Counted from the first letter of the stretch, positions 35,064 through 47,001 are shown. The stretch is 64,000 nucleotides of DNA from Apoda limacodes (GCA_946406115.1 OX291546.1:9665019-9729018), one strand, 5' to 3'. The notes: generated by a model from the letters alone, not told the origin. A program made the numbers and translations.

Positions 35064-35345
35064 GATGAGATCCTATCACTTCTGAAAAGATGCTTCTAGT
35101 CTACAATCAATAGTTACGGAGATATAGCCCTTTCTAGTTTCATAGGTGACATTCTAAATAAAGATGTTGATGAGAACTATCACTTCCGAAAAGAAATTAT
35201 TAGTCTACAATCAATAGTTACGGAGGTATAGCCCTTCCTAGTTTGACAGCTGTCATACAAAATTAAGATCTTGATGAGATCTCTGTAAAAAAAACTAATG
35301 GTCTACAATCAATAGTTTAGGAGATATAGGTAACCAATTTTAAAG
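35064..35345 (+). repeat. Three tandem units of about 105 bp
   Basis: Units start at 35064, 35169 and 35273, each opening 'gatgaga' and carrying 'gtctacaatcaatagtt.cggag.tata.gccctt'. The last is incomplete. The same unit, in both orientations, makes up part of the arms of the 43971-47001 palindrome. It fills the gap between the LINE and the Crypton remnant. Confidence 0.75.
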
Positions 35346-35348
35346 TTA

Positions 35349-36472
35349 TCACCTTTTGAGTGAAAGAGTGTTAAAAGGCTGCGGCGGCGGCGACGATGGT
35401 GGAATGTACGCGTGTGTGCTCGTAGATGGTCGAGGGTCAACACTTGGCTCCAAATTTATATTTCTTGTAATGCGAGAGCTAATTTCTTCTTTATTTTTCA
35501 TCGAGTCATCTATGTAGCCCTCGGCTACACTGTTCGACCGCCACCCTCCGTGGCGTTTTAGTGCCATTAAAGTTCGCACCTGAATCGGCGAGCAATGAAG
35601 CCGAGGACCTTCTGAAACTGTGTCCTGTGTATTCATGTGTATCTTCCAAATATAAGAAAGTGACAATTTGTTTCGGCATTGCTCCAAATTTATTTAAGCC
35701 AATGGGTTGGCGAGTGCATTTTCCATTTTGGTAATTTTGAAAAAATCTGTTAGACATCGCTTTTGTTGAACGAAGCGCTTCGTATTTCTTCACTATGTCG
35801 TAAAAAGGGCCCCTGTGTTGTGAACGCTCTTGTAATTTTAGTTTTTGTGTTTTTGACCTGGACAAGAAGAAGCCGCCCACGGTTCTCGACATCATTAGTT
35901 GTGATGTTCGCCAACTCGTGACGTCGACATGCACCATTTATGCCGAATATTAATACAATCTGAAAATACATAAAAACAGCGTACAAAACTCCTATATTGT
36001 AAAGAAATACGAAAGTGAAAGAAGTTAATAACAGTAATTTAGTTTCAACTGACCTTTGTTGCCAAAGATCGGCAATCCGGACCGTTTTTAGAAACTTCTT
36101 GACATTATCAGCTGAAAATACTTTCGAGTTTTTACTCACATAGCCACTTAAGCGTCTTTTTAGAATTGCCAGCAAGTTGGAGTATGACTTAATATCAATA
36201 CCATGTTTTGTTTTCACAGTGTTTTTTAGCATTGAATAGTAGCACCAAAATGAGCTTGACTTATGTTTGAGAAAGTTCCATGAAATAGGCTAAAAATACA
36301 CTTTCTGAAAATGAATTTGCATCTTTGCTTGTTTCCATAAGATGAAATTTTGATACGCTTGTCTTGCTCTATCGGTCGATTTTTCGGGCAAGGGGCTTAG
36401 AGTAGCCTTTTTCGCTGCCTCTGAGACTTCTGGCGGTGTCGAATTAATATATTTTTCATTACTTGACGACAT
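35349..36472 (-). pseudogene. Crypton-type tyrosine recombinase, frameshifted
   Basis: Begins ATG at 36472 (MSSSNEKYINS) and ends with TGA near 35349. Visible in order on the minus strand: an N-terminal SAM-like region with LPEKSTDRARQAYQNFILW; a core-binding helix region (HGIDIKSYSNLLAILKRRL); GACRRHELANIT near 35925, containing the first catalytic Arg; YTGHSFRRSSASLLADSG near 35600, the HxxR block; and HGGWRSNSVAEGYIDDS near 35530, with the Trp and the nucleophilic Tyr. All recombinase landmarks survive, but frame changes near 36300, 36265, 35815 and 35570 break it. A hydrophobic run of 31 codons (36052-35960) looks like an unspliced intron. Cryptons move by Tyr-recombinase strand exchange, have no terminal inverted repeats and are uncommon in insects. 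Confidence 0.85.
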
Positions 36473-36539
36473 TTTCAAATAAAAACAATACAGCGAAAAG
36501 AAAAAGCGCGCAGAATAATTTTTACTTGTTAACAAATAA

Positions 36540-37770
36540 GTGATGCGCGCGCATCAGCGGTTTCTTTATTAAGGTAAAGGCACAAAAGCAGCCAGTATTA
36601 CTAATAAAGTAAATTAATATTTTTGTGTTTTGTTGCAGAAAAATGGTTGTAATTTATTGTCAAAATTAATTAAATTAAGGAATTCAATGTTTATTTATTA
36701 TATATTAGTTAATTTTATTCATAAAATGTTGACCACTTTTCTGACAAAAAAACTCTTTGCTAAGAGCTAAGAGAAGAAAAAGTACCGTTCGTTTTAGACG
36801 GAGCATCTTGATTAACCGTGCGTTTTACCTTATTAAAAAGATACTCGTGCGTTTTAAATTACAATAACGCACAAGTACGTAATGAATGAGATACAATACG
36901 ATATTGAAATTGGTGAAATAAGAGACCCTTTACGAGTAAATGTGTTATAAAAATAATAATATACTCATTGTGGTATGACATACATATATGAAAGCATAAA
37001 ATATGTACGTAAGAATATTTTTTTTTTTCTAAAGTGAGTGAACACACTAATGTTAATTTAAGGCATAAAGGTACACTAGCTCTACTTAGCCATAGATTAA
37101 GTAAAGTGGACAAGTCATTACGCTTCATCACTGTGTACGTTATTACAATCATAGATTTAGGAAGACTAGTCTTTCTATATCCTATAATTCCTAAAAAAAT
37201 TCTAAGCATGTCCGAAAAACTTATGTGAAACGGACAGTTTGTAATTAAGTATACTACACCACGGATAAATATATAAATGATAGGAATGCCTGGACTGACT
37301 TATTTACTTAACTTACTTACTTACTTAACTTACTTAACTTGATCAACTTAACATTATTTCTTTATATTTTTTATTTTAATATTGTACCATGATTAATAGT
37401 TTCTCGATCTGAGTTAATTGTTTTATACTTATTTTCTTTTCTTGAAATATTTTTCATACTATTATGTATTTTTTTTAATGTTATACTGTTATTAAGACAA
37501 GCTTACTCAGGTGATATAATTGTATCTTCAATATTCAATAATCATATATCTCTCTATCTTTTGACGATAAGACACTTTGTAAATTTTGCACTTTGCATGA
37601 CCCCCCTGCGCACCTATGCGCGTGACATGGATGGTCCCTAAGTTCTTATTGCTCTATTGGTCTGGATTAGAGTAACTTTAAGTAAATTTTACTCATATGT
37701 TTTTTTTAATACGTAATAAATCTTAGAAATTAAAACAATTCAGAATAAGAAATAATGCACTTTTCAATTC
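36540..37770. other. Intergenic, no gene seen
   Basis: AT-rich with an 'acttacttaact' simple repeat near 37300-37350. The frames at 36859-37228 overlap on both strands and show no domain. Confidence 0.5.
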
Positions 37771-37779
37771 CTTATAACA

Positions 37780-38020
37780 TGTCTCTGAACTTTAAACAGT
37801 AAGGAAGTGTCGTCAGGTCAGCAAACAAAACAATGACGCTATTTTTTACACGATATAAAAGATAAAGAGAAAAGGACCAAGCATTGGGCCCTGAAGGAAT
37901 ACCATAGTGACTGTTGACCTCGACATTTCGTTTACAAGGCTTCTGGCTTCTGTTTTGTTTGACCTTTGACGACGGAAACGCTAAAATTGTTTTCCATAAA
38001 TCTTCATTCGTTATAAGAAC
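37780..38020 (-). pseudogene. Reverse transcriptase scrap (non-LTR)
   Basis: On the minus strand the frame reads NEDLWKTILAF, then HYGIPSGPNAWSFSLYLL, then VIVLFADLTTLPYC. This is a damaged palm block: the GVPQGS-LGPFLF motif followed by FADD, here FADL. An out-of-frame LGPFLF can be read across the middle, so there is also a frameshift. A family B repeat begins at 38018. Confidence 0.65.
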
Positions 38021-38130
38021 CGGCCAAGTGCAAATCGGACGCATACACCGAGAGTTCCGTACCATCACATCATACAAAACCTAAAAACGTATAAGTAGAT
38101 AAACGAAAAACTTAAATCCTTTATGATATA

Positions 38131-38521
38131 CTAGCTTTTGCCTGCGGGTTTACCCGCCCTAAATTCGTTTCTCAGTGTAGGATTTCAATTCCCCAATTAT
38201 AGACAAAAAAAAATCCGACTCACAAATGACGTTTTCAAGTAGCCTATGTCCTTTCTCAGAACTCAAACTTTCTCCATGCCAAATTTACCCATGGTTCTAC
38301 TCGCCCTAAATTCGGTTATCGGTGTAGGATTACTACAGCAACTCCTCCATTATTGAAAAAAACTGACTCACACTTGACGTTTTCAAGTAGCCTATGGCTT
38401 TTCTTGGGGCTTAAACTATCTCCATGCCGAATTTCATCTTAATCGGTACAGCGGCTTAAGCGTGAAGAGGTAACACACAGACAGACAGAGTTACTTTCGC
38501 ATTTATAATATTAGTATGGAT
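38131..38521 (+). repeat. gacagacaga module with two internal tandem units
   Basis: Units start near 38134 ('tttgcctgcgggtttacccgccctaaattcg') and 38284 ('tttacccatggttctactcgccctaaattcgg'). They are followed by the shared tail 'aatcggtacagcggcttaag', a gacagacagacag run and 'tttcgcatttataatattagtatgga'. Same design as 19405-19915, which has three units. Confidence 0.7.
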
Positions 38522-38835
38522 TTTATTAAACACATGTTACAAATTTCAGACTATGTAAATTTTTGAGATAATAATTTAGGGAAAATAAAGGAACTAGAAA
38601 TATTTGTGATATCATCGTATTTGCTTTTGCTGGAATAGACAGTGTCTGCAACTTTTGCTTTATGAGCCGTTTCGCATCCGGCACAAAATCGTAAATAATA
38701 AATCTGCATACATCGACATGATATCCGAGTAGACAAACTAGATAGATTGTATCAAGTATAATATACTTAAGTATATAAATAAGTATATTTGATTAAAAAA
38801 AATCAAATATTTAGTTGTACTCATTCTATACTATC

Positions 38836-39070
38836 TTTTTAGGGTTCCGTAGTCAACAAGGAACCCTTATAGTTTCGCCATGTCCGCCGGTCCGTCTGTC
38901 CGCGGCTTAGTTCAAAAAGTACTTATACGAGAAAGCTGTAATTTGGCAGGGATTTACACATTGATCAAGCCGACAAAGTGTTAGAATAAAATCTAGGAAA
39001 AAAATTTTTTTAGGGTACCTCCCCTACACGAGAAGTGGGGATGAATTTTTTTTGGTATGGGTAAAACATG
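38836..39070 (+). repeat. 'agggttccgtagtcaac' repeat, family C
   Basis: It opens with the small hairpin 'agggttccgtagtcaacaaggaaccct' (shortened), then 'cgtctgtccgcggcttagttc' and 'gctgtaatttggcagggatt'. It is non-coding. A run of about 16 C lies just beyond, at 39329. Confidence 0.55.
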
Positions 39071-41217
39071 TTAAACTCGCGTCAGGTCACGTGTCCTGAT
39101 CAAAAATTCATAGAAAATTCGTAAGACGGAACTCGCGTCACATTTATTTACAATAGGTTAGTTTAACTCGCGTCAGACTGATCGTCAGATGGAAACCATA
39201 ATGCCACGCCTTAAAAATTCGCAAGACGGAAACCATAAAGCCACGCAATATTTCTAGTATATGGCGATTTAGGGCTCCGTTTGCGAAACATTTGTTTTAA
39301 AGTACTAATTTTTATAAGAGCCAAGTGCCCCCCCCCCCCCCCCTTTCTACCAGCGACAGTATAGTATTTGGAAATGTAAAAAAAAATAAGGTGGTAGTGC
39401 ATATAATGAATTTAAAAGGAAAACTATCACGGGTAAGTACACTTTACAGTCGACCAAGTTATAAAATGTACTTGGAGAAGTGAAATTTTCGTAAAAATTC
39501 CATTAAAAGTTACTTATATGATGTAGGTACATCTGTAAAACAGGTATAAAATATAAAGTAAATGAACGATGTATAATTGTAGAAAAATAAAATAATAACA
39601 TTTTAAAGACTATTCTTCTTAAATTGATAACAATACGTTTATATGACGCATTGGACTTTCGAACTGAAATAACTTCAGCTTCTACGTCCCGGCATCTACT
39701 GTGCCTTTATGTTATCATCTCTATCGCATCCCTATCGCTATCCCTATTATAAATAACCACCATGAACGTGGTCAGAGGAAACCACACATCCACCTGCTCG
39801 TATATTCTGCTTATAAATATTTATAGATCAACCTTTAAGTATTCAAGAGCTGAATTCTGAAATAAATCAGCGCGATGCGATATCATTCTACACATTTAAA
39901 ATAGCCCTGCTCTAGTCACAAGCACAGCTCACAAGCGAAGTAAATGTAGACGCATTGGCGTCGATTTTTGGCATGTGTGACGCGCACACGTCGACCATAG
40001 ATGAAAGAATAGACCAAAAAATTTGCACACATATGAACTCATCAAACTAGACTAAAAAAAATAAGCAAGAAGAAACGGATGGAGTTTTGGCGCGAATCTT
40101 AAGAAGGAGTGGTGTTTTTTTCTGTTTAATTTTTCTAAATTCATTTTGTGACTTTCGATGTAGATATTTTAGCAAAGTTTTACGAAAGCGTGTTAAGAAT
40201 TATGCAGCGAAGGCTCATGAATAGTGAATTATGAAGAAATAAGCAGGACATGACGCGCAATGTCTGAGGATCCACACCAAATCTCCCGCCCAATCTTGGG
40301 ACTTGAAAACGAGGACGCGCGGTAACGCCCGCGCCACGATACGATATAATATAATTGACTTTGACTCTGGCAAATGCATAAATGGTTGCTAAGACCGTGC
40401 GAGCCAATTATAATATTAAAAAAAAAAAAAAAAAAGAAACGGATGCGCCAGTTAGATTAAAAGTTATTTAGTAAACTAGAGATATATACGCGTATGTATA
40501 AGCCATCTTATGACTTTCGTGATTTTCTCGTATTTTTCGCGTAAAAAGATCAGTCGAGAGTCGAAATTTATGCATTTAAATGATATTATATAACTTATTT
40601 ACTTTGTCTTGTACTATATCTCACTTGACTTCAAAATTACCACTACCTACCACCTTAGTTTAGTGGTATTCACTTACCATGAGATAATGGATTTGGAATG
40701 ACAGGAGTTTCTAAGCACTTAACAAGCATCTAGTTATTTTTGGGTGCGTTGTTATAATTTGTAGCGCATAAAAATTATCAAAATGCACTTATCTAGATAA
40801 CCCTGTTCACGTGTGGCGTGGCCAAACTGCCGATCTGCCGCAGCGGCCGCTCTGGTTGGCGCCTTCTCCGAAACGCGTGTTATTTTTGACGCCATTACTC
40901 ACAACAGCTTCGACTAATTTTATATTATTATGCATGTTGCGAACTACATTTACAACGGCAACGTTTTCTCGATCCCATACATAAAAAACCTGTTTAGTAT
41001 GTCAATGCTCTTGTTGTAACATTAATTCCTTATGATTTTACACTTAGTCTAGCAATTAAACTTATTTTCCTTTGGTAGAAACATTCAAGTGTTCAAACAC
41101 TTAATATCTTATCAAATTTGTCGTTAACCTATCAACTATTGAGAATATTTGAATTTGCATTAATTAAGTACAAAAAGACCGGTTGGTTTCTGTAAAATTG
41201 ATATTGTCAGGTTGGCG
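39071..41217. other. Intergenic, no gene recognised
   Basis: AT-rich. A short GC-rich patch at 40800-40870 contains TGGCGCC (a Brinker-type site) at 40856 but no silencer element. An A run near 40421-40435 follows a ttgactttgactc scrap at 40353, probably a degraded LINE tail. Confidence 0.45.
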
Positions 41218-41463
41218 TCATCCTAAGATAGCGATATGCGGCAACATCATAGGTTGGCGGGTGAGTCGGTTCACTTGAAGTAGGTCTTCGTTGGAAATGT
41301 GCTGCTTAGGTATATACATACACCACGCAATCGAAGTCCCCTTTGACTTGACACTGAGACCTCGCTTGATATCGATGGGCTCATTGTACCATTTGTTCCT
41401 ATTCAATACTAATATAAAATCCAGTGTAATGAGTGATAATAATCCTATCAAAAACATTTTCAT
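41218..41463 (-). CDS. Candidate small membrane or secreted protein, unrecognised
   Basis: An 81-codon frame from ATG at 41463 (MKMFLIG) to TGA at 41218. Residues 3-21 (MFLIGLLSLITLDFILVLN) form a hydrophobic helix near the N-terminus, which would suit a signal anchor or signal peptide. The rest is mixed (WYNEPIDIKRGLSVKSKG, ISNEDLLQVNRLTRQ) with two Cys-free halves and one Cys. The second ATG, at 41457, has the AAAATG context favoured in insects. Codon choice is more balanced than in nearby random frames. I do not recognise it and see no splice donor at its end. It could be a single-exon small protein, a first exon or chance. Confidence 0.25.
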   Translation of the reverse strand: MKMFLIGLLSLITLDFILVLNRNKWYNEPIDIKRGLSVKSKGTSIAWCMYIPKQHISNEDLLQVNRLTRQPMMLPHIAILG

Positions 41464-41479
41464 GTAAAATGTTGCCAAG

Positions 41480-42870
41480 ACAAGACCATATGGCTGTCAA
41501 AAAGTTATCAGATCTCATGTAGAGCCAAGCTTTAGCTTTTTTACACGTCCTTACTCTACAAGCCATAATTTCACAAACTCTACACCAGTGGTGCCCATAC
41601 TTTTACCTATGAAGATCTACCTAACAAAAATTTATGACTGGAAGATCGACGCTTGTAGCTACAAAACTTTTTTATTAGCATATAAAACTGTGAAAATATT
41701 TAAATTTGTGTTTAATAGCCATTTATAATAAAACAAAAATTAACCAACGTGATTTCGGTGCATGACATTGGTGGTCTTCCGCTAAATTTTCGAATTTGGG
41801 AATATTTTCAATTAAAGCTAAACGCATGCATGCTGTGACATGCAACATCTAACACTAAAAACCCGAACACCCGCGCGGCTTTTTTCCATTGTTTCCCAAA
41901 CAACTACAAATGGTATTTTATTTGAACAAATAATTTTTTTTGCTCAAACAATATACGGCGATCGACCTCAAAAACTCTTGCGATCGAGATGCCCAAATCG
42001 ATCGTTTGGGCACCTCTGCTCTACACTTTAGTCAAAATAATATGTGGCTTGGCCGTTTCGTTACTACAAGAACAATTGTATAACAGAAAAGTAATGAACG
42101 GTAAATACAATTTTCATCTTACGCTCGTGTGACAATAGCGAAATGGCCGAGTACTGACGTGCCCCCTGATAAATTCGCGTAGATTGGCGTTGTCAATGTA
42201 TTATCTCATTGTACAGAATCTTGAAACTTCCTATATGGACATAGAATGTCCTTTGCGAGATTAGTAGAGTTTTGGGTACCTATAAATAAAATAATCTATT
42301 TATCGATAAAAAATCTATTTACTCCGTAAAAATCATTTTTGTTTGGAATCGATTACGATAATTGTATCCCTTATTTTATCTTTATATTTATCTATCTTTG
42401 GTCACTTTTATCCAACCATCATCATAAGGAGCTAGCTAGTCGGTGTAGCTGCTTCCATTTTCTTCAGACCTATGGCATTTTCTTCTTATCTCTTATACAT
42501 TTCTGACTATACATCTTCTTTCCGATAGTCAGTATTCTTCAAAGAAAAAATTATTAATTTTTTTATAGGTCTCCCACGATTCCTCTTAGTTCCTACCTAT
42601 TATTTTTATAGGTATTTCTTGTCTTTATGGTATATTAGCGGCCCGTCCCGGATTCGCATGGGTGAACTTTGGGATAAACATAGAATAAATGGATCTTTAT
42701 GCATGACATAAGTAGTTTTTTTTTTAATTACAATTAATATTTTTATTCATAAACCTATTTTTAGAGTAGTTATTTCCTAGAAAAAAGTCAAAATATTCAA
42801 TGTCGGTTGCGTTCGCTACGTAGAAAGGGAGGTGTGGCGCGGTTTTCTATTAGTATTTTGTTTAGATTGT
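41480..42870. other. Intergenic, no gene seen
   Basis: AT-rich, no domain or repeat family identified with confidence. Confidence 0.45.
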
Positions 42871-42879
42871 CATTTTTAA

Positions 42880-43193
42880 GAGAATACGATTTACGGCGCC
42901 TTGCACCGTGCTTCATACAAACGAATTTTCGATTTATTTTTGCCATTTACTCAAGCGGAATATCTATGTCTATGGTTTTCCAAAATCCTGAAAAATGTTT
43001 TTACTAACGCAAAAACTTAATTGAAACCATTTATATGAAACTTAAATCCTCAATAACTATTAACGCATACAATTAAATAGAAAACTGGCACACTGCAGAC
43101 CTATATTTATTCCTAGAACATGTCTTGTGTCAAAAATAAGTGGAAAATTATTTTGTATGAAGCACGCTGCGAGGCGGCGCGAATAGTATTCTC
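42880..43193. mobile_element. MITE with TTAA target sites, copy 2
   Basis: TTAA stands at 42876-42879 and 43194-43197. Termini 'gagaatacgatttacggcgcc' and 'ggcggcgcgaatagtattctc' are inverted copies, continuing into 'ttcatacaaacgaatttt'. The interior matches the 20132-20516 copy ('gaaaactggcacactgca', 'ctagaacatgtctt'). The 143-codon minus frame across it is not a gene. Confidence 0.75.
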
Positions 43194-43970
43194 TTAAATT
43201 CGTAATATATTTTGAATTGTATGTCCGATTTGAACAATTCAAAAAGTAATCTACAGTTAGTAAAACAGTCTTGAATGATGATTGAAATAATTTATTTGGA
43301 TAACGATTAAGGTTGTCACACTCTGTATATCTGGTAATATCGCTCTCTAAATAAAGCAATGGACGTGCACACACGGGGCGGATAATATATATTTCATCAT
43401 CCAGCATCCGCGTCTGCTGAGCCATACGGACAGAGTCTGCATCAGTTTTTAGGGTTCCGTAGTCAACAACCCCCATCCAACGATATCCCATCGTGTGGGG
43501 TACCTAATGAAAAACGCCTAGATAAGTTTGCAATTTTCGCTTTTAAAATGATTTGATTATCATTTAAAATACATAAATTTCAATACTACTACAACTTGGC
43601 CCTTATTAATAAATTTCAGTTATTTATTCTTTAAACTCTTACTCGTAACGTACCCAATAGATACCTAACTCAACTCCCTACCGATTCTCTTACTACAAGT
43701 AGGGTCTTATATCAGCAGTGGAGCGATCAAATCTGTTTATACTACGAAGTCGTCGTCCCCCCCCCCTTCAGCGAAACCGTTGTATTTTGCAATATTTAAA
43801 CAACCTCTAAAATGTTGGTTTATGAGGCTACTACGGAACCCTATATATTTCGCAATAAATACAGATTGTTGCATTAATTGAACGCGCGGGCGTGCCAATA
43901 ATTACCATTTATTTTCAAATAATTAATACACGTCAAATAAGAATGTTTTGTGTTTTTTTGAGCGCGCGTA

Positions 43971-46900
43971 TCATTAATTTTACTATTTCTTAATATTTAA
44001 AAAAAAATTAAGGTTCAGTGTTACCTTGTTAACATCTGTAACATTATTTTATCCGCAACTATCACTGTTATAATCGGTGTAATTAGCATGTGCTTACATC
44101 ACGTAGTATATTATATTCTCTTTGCTTACATCGTTATCATTAGTAATTGTTTACTTCTTTGTAGGTTAGGTTATAAGTTACTTTGAATTAATATACCAAC
44201 TTATGTTAAGAATGGCAAAAAATATACAAAAACGTGTGTTTATTACACCTATACCATCGCTGATGAAATTTAATAAAATTTATATTATTAATTTAGTGTC
44301 ATATAAATAAATTAAAAATTAAATGCAGCAGACACCAACTCTTCTGTTATGAAATATTTGTGAAGACTACATGTGCAGATAAATCAGGTCGATTTATGAT
44401 TGTCCAAGTGGCTAAATTATAATAAGTGTATTATATTTCACTAGTTAATAAACACATCGGTCGCTACGAACGGACGGACAAGACGAATTTATTTGGCTAT
44501 AAACGGAACCCTGAAAGGGGGTTTTGATATTTTCCCTTTACCGGAAGGTTCTATTAGCCCTCTTACGTCAACACCATTCCCGGTCCATAATTATCAATTT
44601 TACACTTATATTTTTAATCATTCTGTAAAACATAATTTAAGTGCAATTCGTCTAAAGACCGGCAAATGCAGGGCCGTCTAAGTTTTTATATTTAACGTAA
44701 GGGTGCGAACAAAGTAATCAACTATTTTTGCATGGTTTACTACTAATACTCGGTTCAATTTTTTAAGATACATAAAAGTCAATTTTTAGAAGATTATTCT
44801 TTAGCAATTTTTTTATGAATTATAATTTTTGTTTAATATTTTGTCCGCAGCTCCACTCGCGTTAAATTCGGTTATCAGCGTGGGATTTCTATGGCAACTC
44901 TTTGATTATAAGATTATAGACAGAAAAGTTGCCTAGCTACAAATGGCTATATTTCCGTGACTAGTAATCGTAGACTAGTAGTTTGTCCACAGAAAACATA
45001 GATCTCAGCAAAATCTTAATTTTGGATAACTGCTGTCAAACTAAAAAGGGCTATATCGCCGTAACTATTGACCGTAGACTAGTAGTTTCTTTACAGAAAG
45101 GATAGATCACAGCAAGGTCGTTATTTCAGATGAAAGCTGTCAGACTAGAAAGGGCTATCTACATATATCTATCTATTTAAGCTATCTATAATTTCACATT
45201 TGAATGTCAGGAAGTGTAATTTTTTTAACAGTTTCAGTGATATAGCCCTTTCTAATTTGACTGTCATCCAAATTGAAGATCTTGAGATCTGTCTAATAGT
45301 GCTCACTTATTCGGAAAAATGTTCTTTAATTTATCAATTGCTGATTTAATCAATTGACTATGACAATTTTGTAATTTTTACTTTTAAGTTCTTTCAGTGC
45401 TTTGTCAAATTCATCCCTTATTATTTTCGGCACTCTCATACCTATATATACAACTCTGTCATGAGTAAAAAACAAACTAGGAAAAATTTGTCTGTCCTAC
45501 AATTTCCCATCAAGTTAGCCTTACATCCTGGCTCCATCATCAGATCAGCTCGATGGTGCCATAATATTGCATTGTCACCGAACCTATATTCATATTCAAA
45601 ATATATAGTATATAGTAAGTATAAGTATAATATCTTTGTAACTATTGATCGTAGACTAGTAGTTTCTTGACAGAAATGATAGATCTCAAGATCTTCAATT
45701 TGGATGACAGTCAAATTAGAAAGGGCTATATCACTGAAACTGTTAAAAAAATTACACTTCCTGACATTCAAATGTGAAATTATAGATAGCTTAAACAGAT
45801 AGATATATGTAGATAGCCCTTTCTAGTCTGACAGCTTTCATCTGAAATAACGACCTTGCTGTGATCTATCCTTTCTGTAAAGAAACTACTAGTCTACGGT
45901 CAATAGTTACGGCGATATAGCCCTTTTTAGTTTGACAGCAGTTATCCAAAATAAAGATTTTGCTGAGATCTATGTTTTCTGTGGACAAACTACTAGTCTA
46001 CGATTACTAGTCACGGAAATATAGCCATTTGTAGCTAGGCAACTTTTCTGTCTATAATCTTATAATCAAAGAGTTGCCATAGAAATCCCACGCTGATAAC
46101 CGAATTTAACGCGAGTGGAGCTGCGGACAAAATATTAAACAAAAATTATAATTCATAAAAAAATTGCTAAAGAATAATCTTCTAAAAATTGACTTTTATG
46201 TATCTTAAAAAATTGAACCGAGTATTAGTAGTAAACCATGCAAAAATAGTTGATTACTTTGTTCGCACCCTTACGTTAAATATAAAAACTTAGACGGCCC
46301 TGCATTTGCCGGTCTTTAGACGAATTGCACTTAAATTATGTTTTACAGAATGATTAAAAATATAAGTGTAAAATTGATAATTATGGACCGGGAATGGTGT
46401 TGACGTAAGAGGGCTAATAGAACCTTCCGGTAAAGGGAAAATATCAAAACCCCCTTTCAGGGTTCCGTTTATAGCCAAATAAATTCGTCTTGTCCGTCCG
46501 TTCGTAGCGACCGATGTGTTTATTAACTAGTGAAATATAATACACTTATTATAATTTAGCCACTTGGACAATCATAAATCGACCTGATTTATCTGCACAT
46601 GTAGTCTTCACAAATATTTCATAACAGAAGAGTTGGTGTCTGCTGCATTTAATTTTTAATTTATTTATATGACACTAAATTAATAATATAAATTTTATTA
46701 AATTTCATCAGCGATGGTATAGGTGTAATAAACACACGTTTTTGTATATTTTTTGCCATTCTTAACATAAGTTGGTATATTAATTCAAAGTAACTTATAA
46801 CCTAACCTACAAAGAAGTAAACAATTACTAATGATAACGATGTAAGCAAAGAGAATATAATATACTACGTGATGTAAGCACATGCTAATTACACCGATTA

Positions 46901-47001
46901 TAGCAGTGATAGTTGCGGATAAAATAATGTTACAGATGTTAACAAGGTAACATTGAACCTTCCTATTTTTAAAAAAAATTGAGAAATAGTAAAATTAATG
47001 A
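43971..47001. repeat. Giant palindrome with 1.3 kb arms
   Basis: The left arm (about 43971-45291) and right arm (about 45681-47001) are inverted copies; matching positions add to about 90971 throughout, so there is almost no net indel. I see single-base differences (for example T against C at 44068, and 'cttaatttt' against 'ctttatttt' near 45017), and the outermost 50 bases are more diverged. The arms carry the 105 bp unit also found at 35064-35345, a 'ctccactcgcgttaaattcgg' module, and an identical 62-codon frame (44493-44681 plus, 46290-46478 minus) that I do not recognise. There is no transposase. A transcript through it would form a very long hairpin. Confidence 0.92.
45292..45680. other. 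Central spacer of the 3 kb palindrome
   Basis: About 389 bp of non-repeated sequence between the arms. It includes 'ctggctccatcatcagatcagctcgatgg', a phrase common in lepidopteran repeats, and a partial 105 bp unit at its right edge. The overlapping frames here are short and unassigned. Confidence 0.7.

Noticed and set aside
43060..43491. 143-codon minus-strand frame
   Set aside because: More than a quarter of it lies inside the TTAA-flanked MITE and the rest resembles nothing.
44493..44681. 62-codon frame duplicated exactly at 46290-46478
   Set aside because: Identity follows from the palindrome rather than from selection; no family recognised and no sign of coding constraint can be taken from it.
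43971..47001. Palindrome as a pure assembly or library foldback artefact
   Set aside because: The arms differ at several bases and at their outer edges, and enclose a unique centre, which a single-read foldback would not give. Not fully excluded without reads.
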